64,000 nucleotides of DNA from Mesorhizobium sp. L-2-11 (GCF_016756595.1 NZ_AP023257.1:1116001-1180000); one strand, 5' to 3'. Shown: positions 30,143 through 39,791, counted from the first letter of the stretch. The notes: generated by a model from the sequence alone, not told the origin. Numbers and translations: made by a program.

Positions 30143-30384
30143 CAGAACTGCCGATGTTCTTCCAACGGAATACCGTGCTTTTCGACGTATTCGTTCCACG
30201 CTTCTATCGTGGCGCGATTCTCAAGCTTCCATAGTCGGGTTTTTTCGGCAGCCACCGCCTCTGCGATGCCAGCTTCGGCGGCGCGCGAGACATTCACGTC
30301 GAGCCCCTTGGCTTCCTTCATGAGCTTTGAGTCGATCGACAGATTTGCCGGCTGACGAACCGCATTCATAGCTATCTTTCGCAT
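30142..30384 (-). CDS. ccdA: CcdA-family antitoxin
   Basis: CcdA neutralises CcdB and, with it, represses the operon. The 80-residue product has an N-terminal ribbon-helix-helix DNA-binding part (QPANLSIDSKLMKEAK) and the classic C-terminal toxin-binding tail RLWKLENRATIEAWNEYVEK. I chose the ATG at 30384, preceded by GGAGG, rather than the one at 30420 that lies inside the operator palindrome. It lies directly before ccdB on the minus strand. Confidence 0.9.
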   Translation of the reverse strand: MRKIAMNAVRQPANLSIDSKLMKEAKGLDVNVSRAAEAGIAEAVAAEKTRLWKLENRATIEAWNEYVEKHGIPLEEHRQF

Positions 30385-30399
30385 GATAACCTCCGCAGC

Positions 30400-30420
30400 A
30401 TGCGCATAATTTATGCGCAT
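30400..30420 (-). promoter_or_regulatory. Palindromic operator of ccdAB
   Basis: Two perfect ten-base arms, ATGCGCATAA and TTATGCGCAT, flank a single central T, 15 bases before the ccdA start. A perfect palindrome here is what autoregulation by the CcdA-CcdB complex requires. The binding is inferred. Confidence 0.65.
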
Positions 30421-30448
30421 TTTCGTGTTGGAGCAACGGCGAAGCGTC

Positions 30449-30578
30449 TAAAGCGCGTCGCGTTTGACCGGCCTCATGCGACGCGCTTTAGGTTCTTGTT
30501 TTATGCATGTCGTTACCGCAAAACCGCTGCACACCCTCGGTTCAAGCCCGAGGGCATGCTTTTGCGCGACATGCATTA
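30449..30578 (+). repeat. Repeat family A, copy 2
   Basis: The best-preserved 5' half: TAAAGCGCGTCGC and GCGACGCGCTTTA form a perfect 13-base stem (30449-30461, 30478-30490). The second half matches copies 1 and 3. Its last three bases, TTA, are the TAA stop codon of the minus-strand ABC-F gene, so the element forms the end of that gene. Confidence 0.9.
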
Positions 30579-32396
30579 TCCCTCCATCTCCTCGCGCAAC
30601 ATTTCAAGTTCCAGCCATTCCTCCTCGAGCGCTGACAGCGTGGCGCGCTCCTTGTCGAGGGCTGCGATGGTTTTCTGGAACGAGGCCGGGTCGCGCTCGT
30701 AATAGGCCGGATCGGCGATGTTGTCCTCCAGCCGTGATATCGAGGCGGTCACCGCCTCGATCTTCTTGGGCAGCGATTCCAGCGCGAATTTCTGCTTGAA
30801 CGACAGTTTTTTCGCCGGGCCCTTCGGCGCAGCTGCTTCGGTCCTTCCAGCCGCCGCCACCTCGCTGGTCTCGGCCTTCGGTCGCGTCTTGCGGTCGTCC
30901 AGCCTGGTGCCGCCGCGCTGCGCCAGCATGTCGGAATAGCCGCCGGCATATTCGATCCAGCGGCCGCCGCCGTCCGGCGCGATCAGGCTGGTCACCGTGC
31001 GATCGAGGAAATCGCGGTCGTGGCTGACCAGGATGACGGTGCCGGCAAAACCAGCGACCAATTCCTGCAGCAGTTCCAGCGTCTCCATGTCGAGATCGTT
31101 GGTCGGCTCGTCGAGCACCAAAAGATTTGCCGGCCGCGCCAGCACGCGGGCGAGCAGCAGCCGCGCCCGCTCACCGCCCGAAAGCTCGCGCACCGGCGTG
31201 CGCGCCTGTTCTGGCTTGAACAGGAAGTCCTTCATGTAGGAGACGACGTGGCGCTGCTCGCCGTTGATGACGAGGTTCTCGCCGCGGCCGTCGGTGAGAT
31301 ACTGCGCCAGCGTCTCTTGCGGATCGACCGCCTCGCGTTTCTGGTCGAGCGTGGCGATCTCCAGATTGGTGCCGAGCCGCACCGTGCCCGAGTCCGGCTT
31401 CAATTCGCCGGTCAGCATCTTCAGCAGCGTCGTCTTGCCGACGCCGTTCGGGCCGACCAGGCCGACGCGGTCACCGCGCTGGATGCGGGTCGAGAAACCC
31501 TTGACCACAGTGAGGTCGCCAAAGCTCTTCTCGATGTTCCGGGCCTCGATCACCAGCTTGCCGGATTCGGCGGCGTCGCTGGCCACCATGGTCGCCGCAC
31601 CCTCGGCGCCGCGATGGCCGCGAAAGCGCTGGCGCATGGTCTGCAATTCGCCGAGCCGGCGCATGTTGCGCTTGCGCCTTGCGGTCACGCCATAGCGCAA
31701 CCAGTGCTCCTCGCGCACGATCTGGCGGCCAAGCTTGTGCTGCTCGCGCTCTTCTTCTTCCAGCACGGTGTCGCGCCATTCCTCGAAATGGCCAAAGCCG
31801 TTGTCCAGCCTGCGGGTCTGGCCGCGATCGAGCCAGATGGTGGCGCGCGACACGCGCTCGAGGAAGCGGCGGTCGTGCGAGATGACGATCAGCGCCGAAG
31901 AGGTGCGGGCAAGCTCCTCCTCCAGCCATTCGATGACCGACAGGTCGAGATGGTTGGTCGGCTCGTCGAGGAGGAGAATGTCGGGCTCCGGCGCCATGAC
32001 GCGGGCAAGGGCAGCACGGCGGGCTTCGCCGCCGGAGAGATCGTTCGGCCGTTCTTCGCCGGACAGTCCGAGATGCTCCATCAGATAGGTGGCGCGGTAG
32101 GGATCGTCGGCAGGTCCGAGCCCCGCCTCGACATAGGCGCGGACGCTGGCGTAACCATCCATGTCGGGCATTTGCGGCAGGTAGCGCACTGTTGCCGAAG
32201 GCTGGCGGAACACTTCGCCATCCTGCGGCTCGATCAATCCCGCAGCGATCTTCAGCAACGTCGACTTGCCCGAGCCGTTGCGGCCGACCAGAGCGATCTT
32301 GTCACCCGCCGACGCCGTCAGTTCCGCCCCGTCGAGCAGCGGCGTGCCACCGAAGGTCAGTTTTATCCCGTCGAGATTGAGAAGCGGCGGCGCCAT
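30576..32396 (-). CDS. ABC-F family ATPase (Uup-like)
   Basis: ABC-F proteins are soluble twin-ATPase factors that act on the ribosome, not transporters. The 606-residue product has two nucleotide-binding domains, with Walker A GRNGSGKST near 38 and GPNGVGKTT near 318. Signature motifs LSGGEARR and LSGGERAR are present, with Walker B LLLDEPTNHLD and LVLDEPTNDLD. It has no membrane helix, and a linker and a coiled-coil C-terminal tail (about 530-606) typical of the Uup branch. It starts one base after the thiN stop, so the two are co-transcribed. Confidence 0.93.
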   Translation of the reverse strand: MAPPLLNLDGIKLTFGGTPLLDGAELTASAGDKIALVGRNGSGKSTLLKIAAGLIEPQDGEVFRQPSATVRYLPQMPDMDGYASVRAYVEAGLGPADDPYRATYLMEHLGLSGEERPNDLSGGEARRAALARVMAPEPDILLLDEPTNHLDLSVIEWLEEELARTSSALIVISHDRRFLERVSRATIWLDRGQTRRLDNGFGHFEEWRDTVLEEEEREQHKLGRQIVREEHWLRYGVTARRKRNMRRLGELQTMRQRFRGHRGAEGAATMVASDAAESGKLVIEARNIEKSFGDLTVVKGFSTRIQRGDRVGLVGPNGVGKTTLLKMLTGELKPDSGTVRLGTNLEIATLDQKREAVDPQETLAQYLTDGRGENLVINGEQRHVVSYMKDFLFKPEQARTPVRELSGGERARLLLARVLARPANLLVLDEPTNDLDMETLELLQELVAGFAGTVILVSHDRDFLDRTVTSLIAPDGGGRWIEYAGGYSDMLAQRGGTRLDDRKTRPKAETSEVAAAGRTEAAAPKGPAKKLSFKQKFALESLPKKIEAVTASISRLEDNIADPAYYERDPASFQKTIAALDKERATLSALEEEWLELEMLREEMEG

Positions 32397-32397
32397 G

Positions 32398-33042
32398 TCA
32401 GCTCTCAGGCAGGGGAAATGGATGGGCGAGCAGCAGCGCGCGGCCGCTGCCCAGCGCGATTTCGAGCCGGCCCTTGACCTCGTTCGAAATGGTCAGCGAC
32501 GAGCCGAACGCCACCTCGACATGGTTCAGCGGCCATTTGGCGCCGCTCACGGTCAGGCCGCCAAGGTCGGAGAAACCGAGAATCGAAAACAGCATGCCGT
32601 CGGCGTAGTCGAAGCCGGCCTTTCCGGGAAGCAAGGGGACGCCTTCCTGTGCGCCACTGGTCAAAAGCACCTCTGTCCCTGCCTCGGCCAGCCGGACGCT
32701 GAGCGCCAGGTGCAGGAATGCGTGGTCAGTGCGCTTGCCGCCGAACGCGCCGGCCAGCACGAGGCTGGTCGCGCCACGTTCGAGCGCAGCGGCGATAGCC
32801 AGTTCGCCGTCGGTCTTGTCCTTTTCTGCCGGAAACACCTGGCGCGGCACGGCGGCGAGCTCGTCCGGCAAATCCGCCGGCACCGAATCGAAGTCGCCGA
32901 CCCAGAGTTCCGGCGTCAGGCTCAGCGTCCGGGCATGGTTGATGCCGGCGTCGGCGGCGATGACACGCGTGCCTTCGACCTGGCGGTCGAGTAGCGGCGT
33001 GCGGATAAGGTCGCCGCCAAGCAGGATGGTGAATTTGCTCAT
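32398..33042 (-). CDS. thiN: Thiamine pyrophosphokinase
   Basis: This enzyme transfers pyrophosphate from ATP to thiamine to make the active cofactor. The 214-residue product shows the conserved ADAGINHA near residue 32, GDFDS near 51 and DKTDGELAI near 75, followed by the substrate loop with GGKRTDH. I chose the ATG at 33042 because the upstream frame encodes no conserved residues. It diverges from thiBPQ, which imports the substrate under a TPP riboswitch. It is the first gene of an operon with the ABC-F ATPase. Confidence 0.9.
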   Translation of the reverse strand: MSKFTILLGGDLIRTPLLDRQVEGTRVIAADAGINHARTLSLTPELWVGDFDSVPADLPDELAAVPRQVFPAEKDKTDGELAIAAALERGATSLVLAGAFGGKRTDHAFLHLALSVRLAEAGTEVLLTSGAQEGVPLLPGKAGFDYADGMLFSILGFSDLGGLTVSGAKWPLNHVEVAFGSSLTISNEVKGRLEIALGSGRALLLAHPFPLPES

Positions 33043-33171
33043 ATGCGTGGCCCTTACCAGCCCTGCTTGCGAAACGGAAGGCCGCGTTCCGGATGGGCCG
33101 GCAAACTTGCTTGCGCCCGACAAACTTGCGCTTGCGCCGCAGTTGGACCGGGCCTATGTGTCGAAACGCTC

Positions 33172-33264
33172 TAACGGGGTGCTGGACGCGATCTTCGCGG
33201 ACCAGCTGAGAGGCAACCTGCCAACCCGCTGAACCTGATCCGGTTTGTACCGGCGGAGGGATTA
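33172..33264 (+). ncRNA. TPP riboswitch (THI element)
   Basis: The conserved parts of the thiamine pyrophosphate aptamer are present in order: GGGGTGCT at 33176, CTGAGAGG at 33206, AACCTGATCCGG at 33232 and CGGAGGGATTA near 33254, with the P4/P5 stem CCGG...CCGG. The expression platform follows: CGCCTC (33284-33289) can pair with GAGGCG (33313-33318) and hide the ribosome site of thiB. This points to translational control. TPP riboswitches usually switch thiamine genes off when the cofactor is plentiful. Confidence 0.93.
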
Positions 33265-33321
33265 GACGTTTCGGACAAGCCGACGCCTCAATTCCCTTCA
33301 ACGCCAACGAAGGAGGCGCCG

Positions 33322-34335
33322 ATGCGCACGTTTTTATACACACTTGTTTCGGCAGTGCTGCTCGCGGCAACCATTCTCGCAGGCATCGGGCAGGCATCCG
33401 CGCAGGAAAAACTCACCGTCTATACCTATGAGAGCTTCACCGCCGACTGGGGTCCAGGCCCGGCGGTCAAGAAGGCGTTCGAGGCCGAATGCGGCTGTAC
33501 TCTCGAATTCGTCGCGGTCGCCGACGGCGTCGCCCTGCTCAACCGCGTCAGACTGGAAGGGGCCGCGACTAAAGCCGACGTCGTGCTCGGCCTCGACACA
33601 AATCTGACGGCGGAAGCCAAGGCCACCGGCCTGTTTTCATCGCATGGCGCCGTCATCGACGCCAAGGTGCCGGGCGGCTGGAGCGACGATGTTTTCGTGC
33701 CGTTCGACTACGGCTATTTCGCCGTCGTCTACGACACCGAAAAGCTCAAAAACCCGCCGAAGAGCCTGAAGGAATTGGTCGAGGGCGATGCCGACGAGAA
33801 GATCGTCATCCAGGATCCGCGCACCTCGACGCCCGGTCTCGGCCTGCTGTTGTGGGTGAGGTCGGTTTATGGCGACAAGGCGCCGGAAGCCTGGGCCAAG
33901 CTTAAGGCAAAGGTGCTCACGGTGACGCCGGGCTGGAGCGAGGCCTACGGCCTGTTCACCAAGGGCGAGGCGCCGATGGTGCTGTCCTATACCACGTCGC
34001 CGGCCTATCATATGGTCGCCGAAAACACCGGACGCTACCAGGCGGCGTCCTTCGAGGAGGGCGCGTATCTGCAGATCGAGGTTGCCGGAATCACCAAATC
34101 AGGTGCCAAGAACCCGTTGGCGAAACAGTTCCTGACTTTCATGACCGGGCCGAAATTCCAGGATGTCATTCCCGAGACTAACTGGATGTTCCCGGCCGGC
34201 AAGACCGAGAAGCCGCTCCATCCGGCTTTCGACAAGCTCGTCAAGCCGACCAAGACGTTGCTGTTCAGCCCCGAAAAAGTCGCCGCCAACCGCAAGGCCT
34301 GGGTCGACGAATGGCTGTCGGTGATGAGCAAGTAA
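33322..34335 (+). CDS. thiB: Thiamine ABC transporter, substrate-binding protein
   Basis: ThiB is the periplasmic receptor for thiamine and its phosphates. The 337-residue precursor has a signal peptide ending GQASAQEK. The mature start [17 protein letters not shown] and the [12 protein letters not shown] segment are the family signature, and [17 protein letters not shown] and [11 protein letters not shown] follow. It is the first gene after the riboswitch. A palindromic repeat separates it from thiP. Confidence 0.96.
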   Translation: MRTFLYTLVSAVLLAATILAGIGQASAQEKLTVYTYESFTADWGPGPAVKKAFEAECGCTLEFVAVADGVALLNRVRLEGAATKADVVLGLDTNLTAEAKATGLFSSHGAVIDAKVPGGWSDDVFVPFDYGYFAVVYDTEKLKNPPKSLKELVEGDADEKIVIQDPRTSTPGLGLLLWVRSVYGDKAPEAWAKLKAKVLTVTPGWSEAYGLFTKGEAPMVLSYTTSPAYHMVAENTGRYQAASFEEGAYLQIEVAGITKSGAKNPLAKQFLTFMTGPKFQDVIPETNWMFPAGKTEKPLHPAFDKLVKPTKTLLFSPEKVAANRKAWVDEWLSVMSK

Positions 34336-34368
34336 TCGTAGCGAGCTGATCAAGGTGATCACCCTATG

Positions 34369-34528
34369 GCGCCCCCCTCTGTCCTGCCGGACATCTCCCC
34401 CACTTGGGGGGAGATCGGCAGCTCCATTGCCGGCCCTTCTCCAGCGAGATTGGAGATTGGCTAACGCGTGGGTGACGGCCAATCTCCCCCCTCGTGGGGG
34501 AGATGTCCGGCAGGACAGAGGGGGGCGC
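34369..34528. repeat. Repeat family C, perfect palindromic element
   Basis: The arms 34369-34403 and 34494-34528 are perfect 35-base inverted repeats beginning GCGCCCCCCTCTGTCCTGCC. Inside are two further inverted pairs (ATCTCCCCCAC/GGGGGGAGAT and CCAATCTCC relatives). The 160-base unit has no open frame. It sits between thiB and thiP, where it will form a long hairpin in the operon transcript and may reduce thiPQ expression relative to thiB. Confidence 0.9.
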
Positions 34529-34574
34529 GAAGGAACGCAATCCTCGCTAACAATCTCGCGTCAGGTGGTCTAGC

Positions 34575-36191
34575 GTGCAACGCGCACAATCACCCGACCC
34601 CCGCGTCACCGCCGGCACCATTGCGCTTGCCGCTGTTGCGCTGCTGGTCGGCGGCGCGTTCGCCGGGCTCATCGTGGAAGGCGCACGCGATCCGTCCGGG
34701 GCCGCGTCGGCCTTCGATTCCTACCTCTTGCGCGTCGCCCGCTTCACGCTCTGGCAGGCGGCTCTGTCGACGCTGCTTTCCGTCGTGCCGGCGCTGTTCG
34801 TGGCGCGGGCGCTGTCGCGGCATCCGCGCTTTCCTGGTCGCGGCCTGATCCTGCAGCTCTTCGCCGTGCCGCTCGCGCTGCCGGCCATCGTCGCAGCACT
34901 CGGCATTCTGGCTCTATATGGCCGTGCCGGTTATTTCGCCGGCGTGTTCTCTGCGATTGGCGGCCAGGGCTGGCCGGGCATATACGGCCTGTCCGGCATC
35001 CTCGTCGCCCATGTCTTCTTCAACCTGCCGCTGGCCACGCGGCTGTTCCTCGAAGCGCTTGGGACAGTGCCGGACGACCAGTGGCGGTTGGCGAGCCAGC
35101 TCGGTATGGGCGCCAGGCCCGCCTTCCGGCTGATCGAATGGCCGACGCTGCGCGCGGCGCTGCCGGGCGTCGCCGGGCTTGTCTTCATGCTCTGCATCAC
35201 ATCCTTTACGATCGTGCTCACGCTGGGCGGTGGGCCGCGTGCGACGACGCTGGAGGTCGCCATCTACCAGGCGCTGCGTTTCGATTTCGATCCTGCCCGC
35301 GCGGTGACGCTGACAGTGCTGCAGATCGCGCTGACCTTCGTCGTCGTGCTGGCATTGATGCGGCTCGGCGCCAACACCGTCGGCGACGCCAACCTGCCGG
35401 TGGCTTCGCGCCGGCATTTTTCGGCCGGCGCCGCCGAGACCGTGCTGAACGCAGCATTGATCATCCTGGCTTTGCTGTTCGTCGCCGGACCGATGGCGGC
35501 CACGGTGATGTCCGGCCTTGGCGCCGATCTCGGCCGGCTGGCGGGCGAGAGCGCGGTGCGGCAAGCGACGCTGACCAGCGCCGTGCTCGCCTTGCTGGCG
35601 GCGCTGCTTTCAGTGTCGCTGTCGCTGTCGCTGGTCATGGCGCGACGGGCGCTGGCCTTGAGGCGTCGCGTCGGCGCCAGGACACTGCTCGAATACGCCA
35701 CCGATACCGGCGCCGGCTTCGTCCTCGTCGTACCGCCCGTCGTCATCGGCGCCGGCTGGTTCCTGCTCCTGCGTTCCGTCAGCGACGTCTTTGCCATCGC
35801 CCCTGTCATGGTCGTCGCCGTCAATGCGGTGATGGCGATGCCGTTTGCCATCCGCGCCATTCGCCCCGGCTATGATGCGGCGAGTGAACGCCACGAACGG
35901 CTCTGTTTGCTGCTTGGCATTTCCGGCTGGAACCGGTTCCGGCTGGTCGACTGGCCGTCGCTGCGGCGGCCGCTCGCCACCGGTTTCGCGTTCGCCATGG
36001 CTTTGTCGCTCGGCGATCTCGGCGTCATTGCCCTGTTTGGCAGCGACTCCCTGCAGACGCTGCCTTATCTCTTGCTGGCCCGCATGGGCAGCTACCGCAC
36101 CATGGACGCGGCCGGCTTGGCATTGCTGCTCGGTCTGGTCTGTCTCGCGCTTGTCCTGGCCGCGGACCGGCTGGGGCGGGGAGAGAGATGA
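34575..36191 (+). CDS. thiP: Thiamine ABC transporter, permease
   Basis: The 538-residue protein has about twelve membrane helices in two fused permease halves, each with the EAA loop typical of binding-protein-dependent importers ([17 protein letters not shown] near 176 and [15 protein letters not shown] near 450). ThiP moves thiamine delivered by ThiB. It starts with GTG at 34575. Its last bases overlap the thiQ start (ATGA). Confidence 0.94.
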   Translation: MQRAQSPDPRVTAGTIALAAVALLVGGAFAGLIVEGARDPSGAASAFDSYLLRVARFTLWQAALSTLLSVVPALFVARALSRHPRFPGRGLILQLFAVPLALPAIVAALGILALYGRAGYFAGVFSAIGGQGWPGIYGLSGILVAHVFFNLPLATRLFLEALGTVPDDQWRLASQLGMGARPAFRLIEWPTLRAALPGVAGLVFMLCITSFTIVLTLGGGPRATTLEVAIYQALRFDFDPARAVTLTVLQIALTFVVVLALMRLGANTVGDANLPVASRRHFSAGAAETVLNAALIILALLFVAGPMAATVMSGLGADLGRLAGESAVRQATLTSAVLALLAALLSVSLSLSLVMARRALALRRRVGARTLLEYATDTGAGFVLVVPPVVIGAGWFLLLRSVSDVFAIAPVMVVAVNAVMAMPFAIRAIRPGYDAASERHERLCLLLGISGWNRFRLVDWPSLRRPLATGFAFAMALSLGDLGVIALFGSDSLQTLPYLLLARMGSYRTMDAAGLALLLGLVCLALVLAADRLGRGER

Positions 36192-36961
36192 TGACGCTCA
36201 ACAGCGAAAACGGTACGGCTGTGCGGCTGGAAAAGGTCTCGTTCAGCTATGGCGAAGCGCCGTTTTTATTCGATGTCCGGTTCGCCGCCTCGAAGATCAC
36301 CGCCATCATGGGGCCGAGCGGCTCGGGAAAATCGACACTGCTCAACCTGGTGGCCGGCTTCGAGACGCCGCAATCGGGACGCGTGCTGATCGGTGGCGGC
36401 GACGTCGGCGGCAAACCGCCTTCGGCGCGGCCAGTGTCGATGGTGTTCCAGGAAAACAATCTCTTCGCCCATCTTTCGGTCGAACGAAATGTCGGTCTTG
36501 GCCGCTCGCCGTCGCTCAGGCTGACCGAGGCCGACCACGGCGCAATCGCCGCGGCGCTCAAGCGCGTCGGCCTTGCCGGCAAGCAACAGCGCCTGCCGCG
36601 CGAACTCTCCGGCGGCGAGCGGCAGCGCGTCGCGCTCGCCCGCGTCCTGGTGCGCGACCGGCCGGTGCTCTTGCTCGACGAACCGTTCGCCTCGCTCGGA
36701 CCGGCCTTGCGCGACGACATGATCGATCTGGTAGCCGACGTCCAAGCGGAGCGGCGCATGACGGTGCTGTTCGTCACGCATCAGCCGGAGGACGCCCACC
36801 GTATCGGCCAGGACATGGTGTTCCTGGATAATGGCACGGTTGCCGCAACCGGGACTGTCGCCGATTTTTTTACCAAGGCTGGACCGGAAGCCTTCCGGCG
36901 CTATATCGGTGCAGGTCCGTTTGGCGCAGGATCACGAGATGTTGCCCGGAAGCGGACATAA
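36188..36961 (+). CDS. thiQ: Thiamine ABC transporter, ATPase
   Basis: ThiQ powers thiamine import with ThiP. The 257-residue protein has Walker [10 protein letters not shown] near 42, a Q-loop at [12 protein letters not shown], the signature [14 protein letters not shown] near 140, Walker [13 protein letters not shown] and the switch His in [12 protein letters not shown]. It overlaps thiP by four bases. It is short and lacks the C-terminal regulatory domain seen in some importers. Confidence 0.95.
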   Translation: MMTLNSENGTAVRLEKVSFSYGEAPFLFDVRFAASKITAIMGPSGSGKSTLLNLVAGFETPQSGRVLIGGGDVGGKPPSARPVSMVFQENNLFAHLSVERNVGLGRSPSLRLTEADHGAIAAALKRVGLAGKQQRLPRELSGGERQRVALARVLVRDRPVLLLDEPFASLGPALRDDMIDLVADVQAERRMTVLFVTHQPEDAHRIGQDMVFLDNGTVAATGTVADFFTKAGPEAFRRYIGAGPFGAGSRDVARKRT

Positions 36962-37082
36962 TTTACGGCCAAACCGGCTTCAGGCGATGTGGCGTTTGCT
37001 TGCCATGGTCAAAGTAGTGTGGCTAGGTCCTCCGATACTGGTCCGGCATAGGTTGTGATTTGCCACTACGCTGCCATGAGTG
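36962..37082 (+). other. Intergenic region after thiQ, no gene seen
   Basis: With the following repeat relic this makes a 256-base gap between thiQ and the M48 protease gene. No strong terminator was recognised. Confidence 0.4.
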
Positions 37083-37170
37083 GTCGTGGGCCGTGCTCGT
37101 GGGCGCGAAGGACGCTGTGGCATTTGATTTTACGCATGTTCTGAAAATCGATGCCCGATTTCGGAGCCAT
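37083..37170 (+). repeat. Repeat family B, degenerate copy 5
   Basis: It retains the order GGGCCGTGCTC, GGACGCTGTGGCATTTGA, and a final CTGAAAATCGATGCCCGATT resembling the AAAATCGAT hairpin of better copies. It is too diverged to fold well. It lies in the leader of the M48 protease gene. Confidence 0.45.
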
Positions 37171-37217
37171 GTGCTGAGAGCCGAAAGGAAGCTGTTCTGC
37201 CGACCGGCACAGACAGA

Positions 37218-38693
37218 GTGAGAAGGAAACCGCTGGCGCGCTTCCTGGCGCTGGCCGGCTTTGCCATGGCGCTGGCAAGCTGCCAGATGTTCACGCCTCC
37301 GGACGTTCAGGAATCCGGCTTCCAGCCTTCCAGCAGGCCGGTCACCGTCGACAATGTTGCTGCCAACAGCAAGCTCGCCGAAATGGCCAAGGCGCAGCAT
37401 CCGCGCATCCTTGCGACCTATGGCGGCGAATATTCCGATCCCAAGCTCGAGCGCATGGTCGCCAAGGTCGTCGGCAACCTGACCGTGGTGTCGGCCAATC
37501 CGAGCCAGACCTACCGCATAACGATCCTCAATTCGCCCAACGTCAACGCTTTCGCATTGCCGGGCGGCTATCTCTACATCACGCGCGGCCTGTTGGCGCT
37601 GGCCAACGATTCGGCCGAGCTCGCCGCGGTCATCGCGCATGAGATGGGCCATGTCACCGCAAACCACGGCTTGCAGCGCCAGCAGCTCGAGGCCGAGGAG
37701 GGCTTTGCAACAAAAGTCGTCTCGGATGTGCTCGGCGACAGTCCGACCGCCAAGGCGGCACTGATCCGCGGCAAGCTGCGGCTTGCCCAGTTCTCGCGCA
37801 ATCAGGAGCTGGAGGCTGACGGCATCGGCATCAAGTCGATCGGCGAGGCGGGCTTCGATCCGTTTGCCGCCGGCCGCTTCCTGCAATCGATGTCGGCCTA
37901 CACCGATTTCCGCTCGATCAGCGGCGCCACCGACGCCAGCCTCGACTTCCTGGCAACGCATCCGAACACGCCGCAACGCATCGATCTGGCGCAGCGCCAT
38001 GCCCGCCAGTTCGGCGCGCCCGGCGTCGGCACGCGCGACCGCGACGCCTTCCTCGCCGGCATAGACGGCCTGCTCTATGGTGACGCGCCGGAGGAAGGCT
38101 ATGTGCGTGGCGAAACCTTCCTGCATCCGGGGCTCGGCGTGTCGTTCTCGGTGCCCGACGGCTTCATCATCGACAACTCGGCCGCGGCGGTGACGGCAAC
38201 CGGGCCGGGCGACATAGCGATCCGCTTCGACGGCGTCTCGATCGACAAAAACCGCTCGCTGACCGACTACATCCGCAGCGGCTGGGTGGCCGGTCTCGAC
38301 GAGAGCAGCGTGCGCCAGGAAACAATCAACGGCAACGAGGCGGCGACGGCGCATGCCCGCGCCGAGGGCTGGCAGTTCGGTATTGCGGTGATCCGCGCCG
38401 GCGGACAGGTCTACCGGCTGCTGACGGCAGTCCCCTCTGCCAGCACCTCGCTGGACGCGGTGGCGAACTCGGTCAGCGGCTCGTTCCGTATCTTGAGCGC
38501 GGCCGAAAAAGCGGCGCTGAAGCCGCTGCACATCCGCGTCGTCACGGTGCGGCCCGGACAGACCATGGGTTCGCTCGCGGCGCAGATGGTCGGCGTCGAC
38601 CGCAAGCTCGACCTGTTCAGGGTGCTCAATGCAATGTCGCCGGGCGCAGCCGTTTCGGCCGGCGACAAGGTCAAGATCATCACCGACAAATAG
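37218..38693 (+). CDS. M48-family metalloprotease lipoprotein (BepA/YfgC-like)
   Basis: The 491-residue precursor has a lipoprotein signal ending ALASC (Cys near 22). The zinc protease motif HEMGH is near residue 144 with the third ligand in NQELEADG near 196. These proteases act in the periplasm on misassembled outer-membrane proteins. The C-terminal part (about 290-491) has no protease motif; its last 50 residues (VVTVRPGQTMGSLAAQM and following) resemble a LysM-like peptidoglycan-binding fold. The start codon is GTG at 37218. It is convergent with rpoH2. Confidence 0.88.
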   Translation: MRRKPLARFLALAGFAMALASCQMFTPPDVQESGFQPSSRPVTVDNVAANSKLAEMAKAQHPRILATYGGEYSDPKLERMVAKVVGNLTVVSANPSQTYRITILNSPNVNAFALPGGYLYITRGLLALANDSAELAAVIAHEMGHVTANHGLQRQQLEAEEGFATKVVSDVLGDSPTAKAALIRGKLRLAQFSRNQELEADGIGIKSIGEAGFDPFAAGRFLQSMSAYTDFRSISGATDASLDFLATHPNTPQRIDLAQRHARQFGAPGVGTRDRDAFLAGIDGLLYGDAPEEGYVRGETFLHPGLGVSFSVPDGFIIDNSAAAVTATGPGDIAIRFDGVSIDKNRSLTDYIRSGWVAGLDESSVRQETINGNEAATAHARAEGWQFGIAVIRAGGQVYRLLTAVPSASTSLDAVANSVSGSFRILSAAEKAALKPLHIRVVTVRPGQTMGSLAAQMVGVDRKLDLFRVLNAMSPGAAVSAGDKVKIITDK

Positions 38694-38924
38694 GGTGTGT
38701 CGATGTTCGGGTGATGCCGGCCCTGCAAACGGTAGTTTCCTGCGCTTCCGGCCTTCGCCGGCCGAAGCGCTCATGCGGTCGCGGCAGTTAAGGCTACAGC
38801 CGGCGTAGGCCGGTCCTCACGTACTTTAAGTACGCTCCGCTCCGGTTCTCGGAAACCACCTGGTTTGGTCGCTTCGCGCCCGTCTTCGACTCGGGCTCGG
38901 CCTAACCTGACTCTCAACACACCC
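38693..38924. repeat. Putative repeat element bounded by GGGTGTGT / ACACACCC
   Basis: The 232-base gap between two convergent genes starts with GGGTGTGT (38693-38700) and ends with ACACACCC (38917-38924). Inside are short palindromes such as GTACTTTAAGTAC and TTCCGGCCTTCGCCGGCCGAA. No protein is encoded. The left end overlaps the last base of the M48 gene. It resembles an intergenic mosaic element of rhizobia, by recollection only. Confidence 0.5.
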
Positions 38925-38927
38925 TGA

Positions 38928-39791
38928 TTAGGCGGCGGTCGCCAGAAACTCGGGGTTTTGCTTCACCAGCGCTATTTTGAGCTTTTCCATGGCGCGTGCC
39001 TCGATCTGGCGGACGCGTTCCTTGGAGATGCCAAGCGCCTCGCCGAGGGCTTCGAGCGTCGCGCCCTCGTCGCTCAACCGGCGTTCCTCGATGATCCTGA
39101 GCTCGCGGGCGTTAAGCGCGCCGAGCGCGGTTTTCAGCCAGACAGAGCGGCGTTCGACATCGATCGTGTCGCCCACGACCTCGTCCGGCAAAGGATCGTC
39201 CGAAACCAGGAACTCCATCCGCTCGGTGGCGCCCGAATCGTCGGCGAGCGGCTGGTTGAGCGAACTATCTGGGGCCGAAAGGCGCGAATCCATCATCGCC
39301 ACGTCGGCCTCGGAGACGCCGAGCGCCTCCGACACCTCGCGGTAGAGCGAGGTGTTCGAGATCGGCTCGGCACCGTTCGCCAAGCGGGCGCGCAGGCGCC
39401 GCAAATTGAAGAACAGCGCCTTTTGCGCCGAACTGGTGCCGCCGCGCACGATCGACCAGTTGCGCAGGATATAGTCCTGCATCGAGGCACGGATCCACCA
39501 CGTCGCATAGGTCGAAAACCGCACCTCGCGCTCCGGTTCGAAACGGGCCGCTGCCTCCAGCAGGCCGACATGGCCTTCCTGCACCAGATCGCCCAAGGGC
39601 AGGCCATAGTGGCGGAATTTCGAGGCCATGGAAATGACCAGCCGCATATGCGCCATGGCGATTTGGTGCAGTGCCTGCTGATCGTTGTCTTGCTTCCAGC
39701 GCAGCGCGAGAACATGCTCCTCGTCGCGCTCGAGATAGGGGGCTTTCATCGCCGCGCGGACCATGGTTCGCCCCGCCGTATCTTCCATCAT
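38928..39791 (-). CDS. rpoH2: RNA polymerase sigma-32 factor RpoH2
   Basis: RpoH factors direct heat-shock and stress promoters. The 287-residue product has regions 2.1-2.4 (LVQEGHVGLLEAAARFEPER and FSTYATWWIRASMQDYILRN), the RpoH box QKALFFNLRRLRA that marks the sigma-32 group, and region 4.2 (ALGISKERVRQIEARAMEK) for -35 recognition. I call RpoH2 rather than RpoH1 from the flanking genes (M48 protease, thiBPQ, pha cluster), which match the S. meliloti rpoH2 locus as I recall it. An EcfG-type promoter lies upstream. Confidence 0.88.
   Translation of the reverse strand: MMEDTAGRTMVRAAMKAPYLERDEEHVLALRWKQDNDQQALHQIAMAHMRLVISMASKFRHYGLPLGDLVQEGHVGLLEAAARFEPEREVRFSTYATWWIRASMQDYILRNWSIVRGGTSSAQKALFFNLRRLRARLANGAEPISNTSLYREVSEALGVSEADVAMMDSRLSAPDSSLNQPLADDSGATERMEFLVSDDPLPDEVVGDTIDVERRSVWLKTALGALNARELRIIEERRLSDEGATLEALGEALGISKERVRQIEARAMEKLKIALVKQNPEFLATAA

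Noticed and set aside
34369..34528. Insertion sequence
   Set aside because: It has perfect inverted ends but is only 160 bases long with no transposase; treated as a palindromic repeat.
37023..38774. Minus-strand open frame of 583 codons over the M48 protease gene
   Set aside because: Antisense shadow of the protease gene, with no family pattern.
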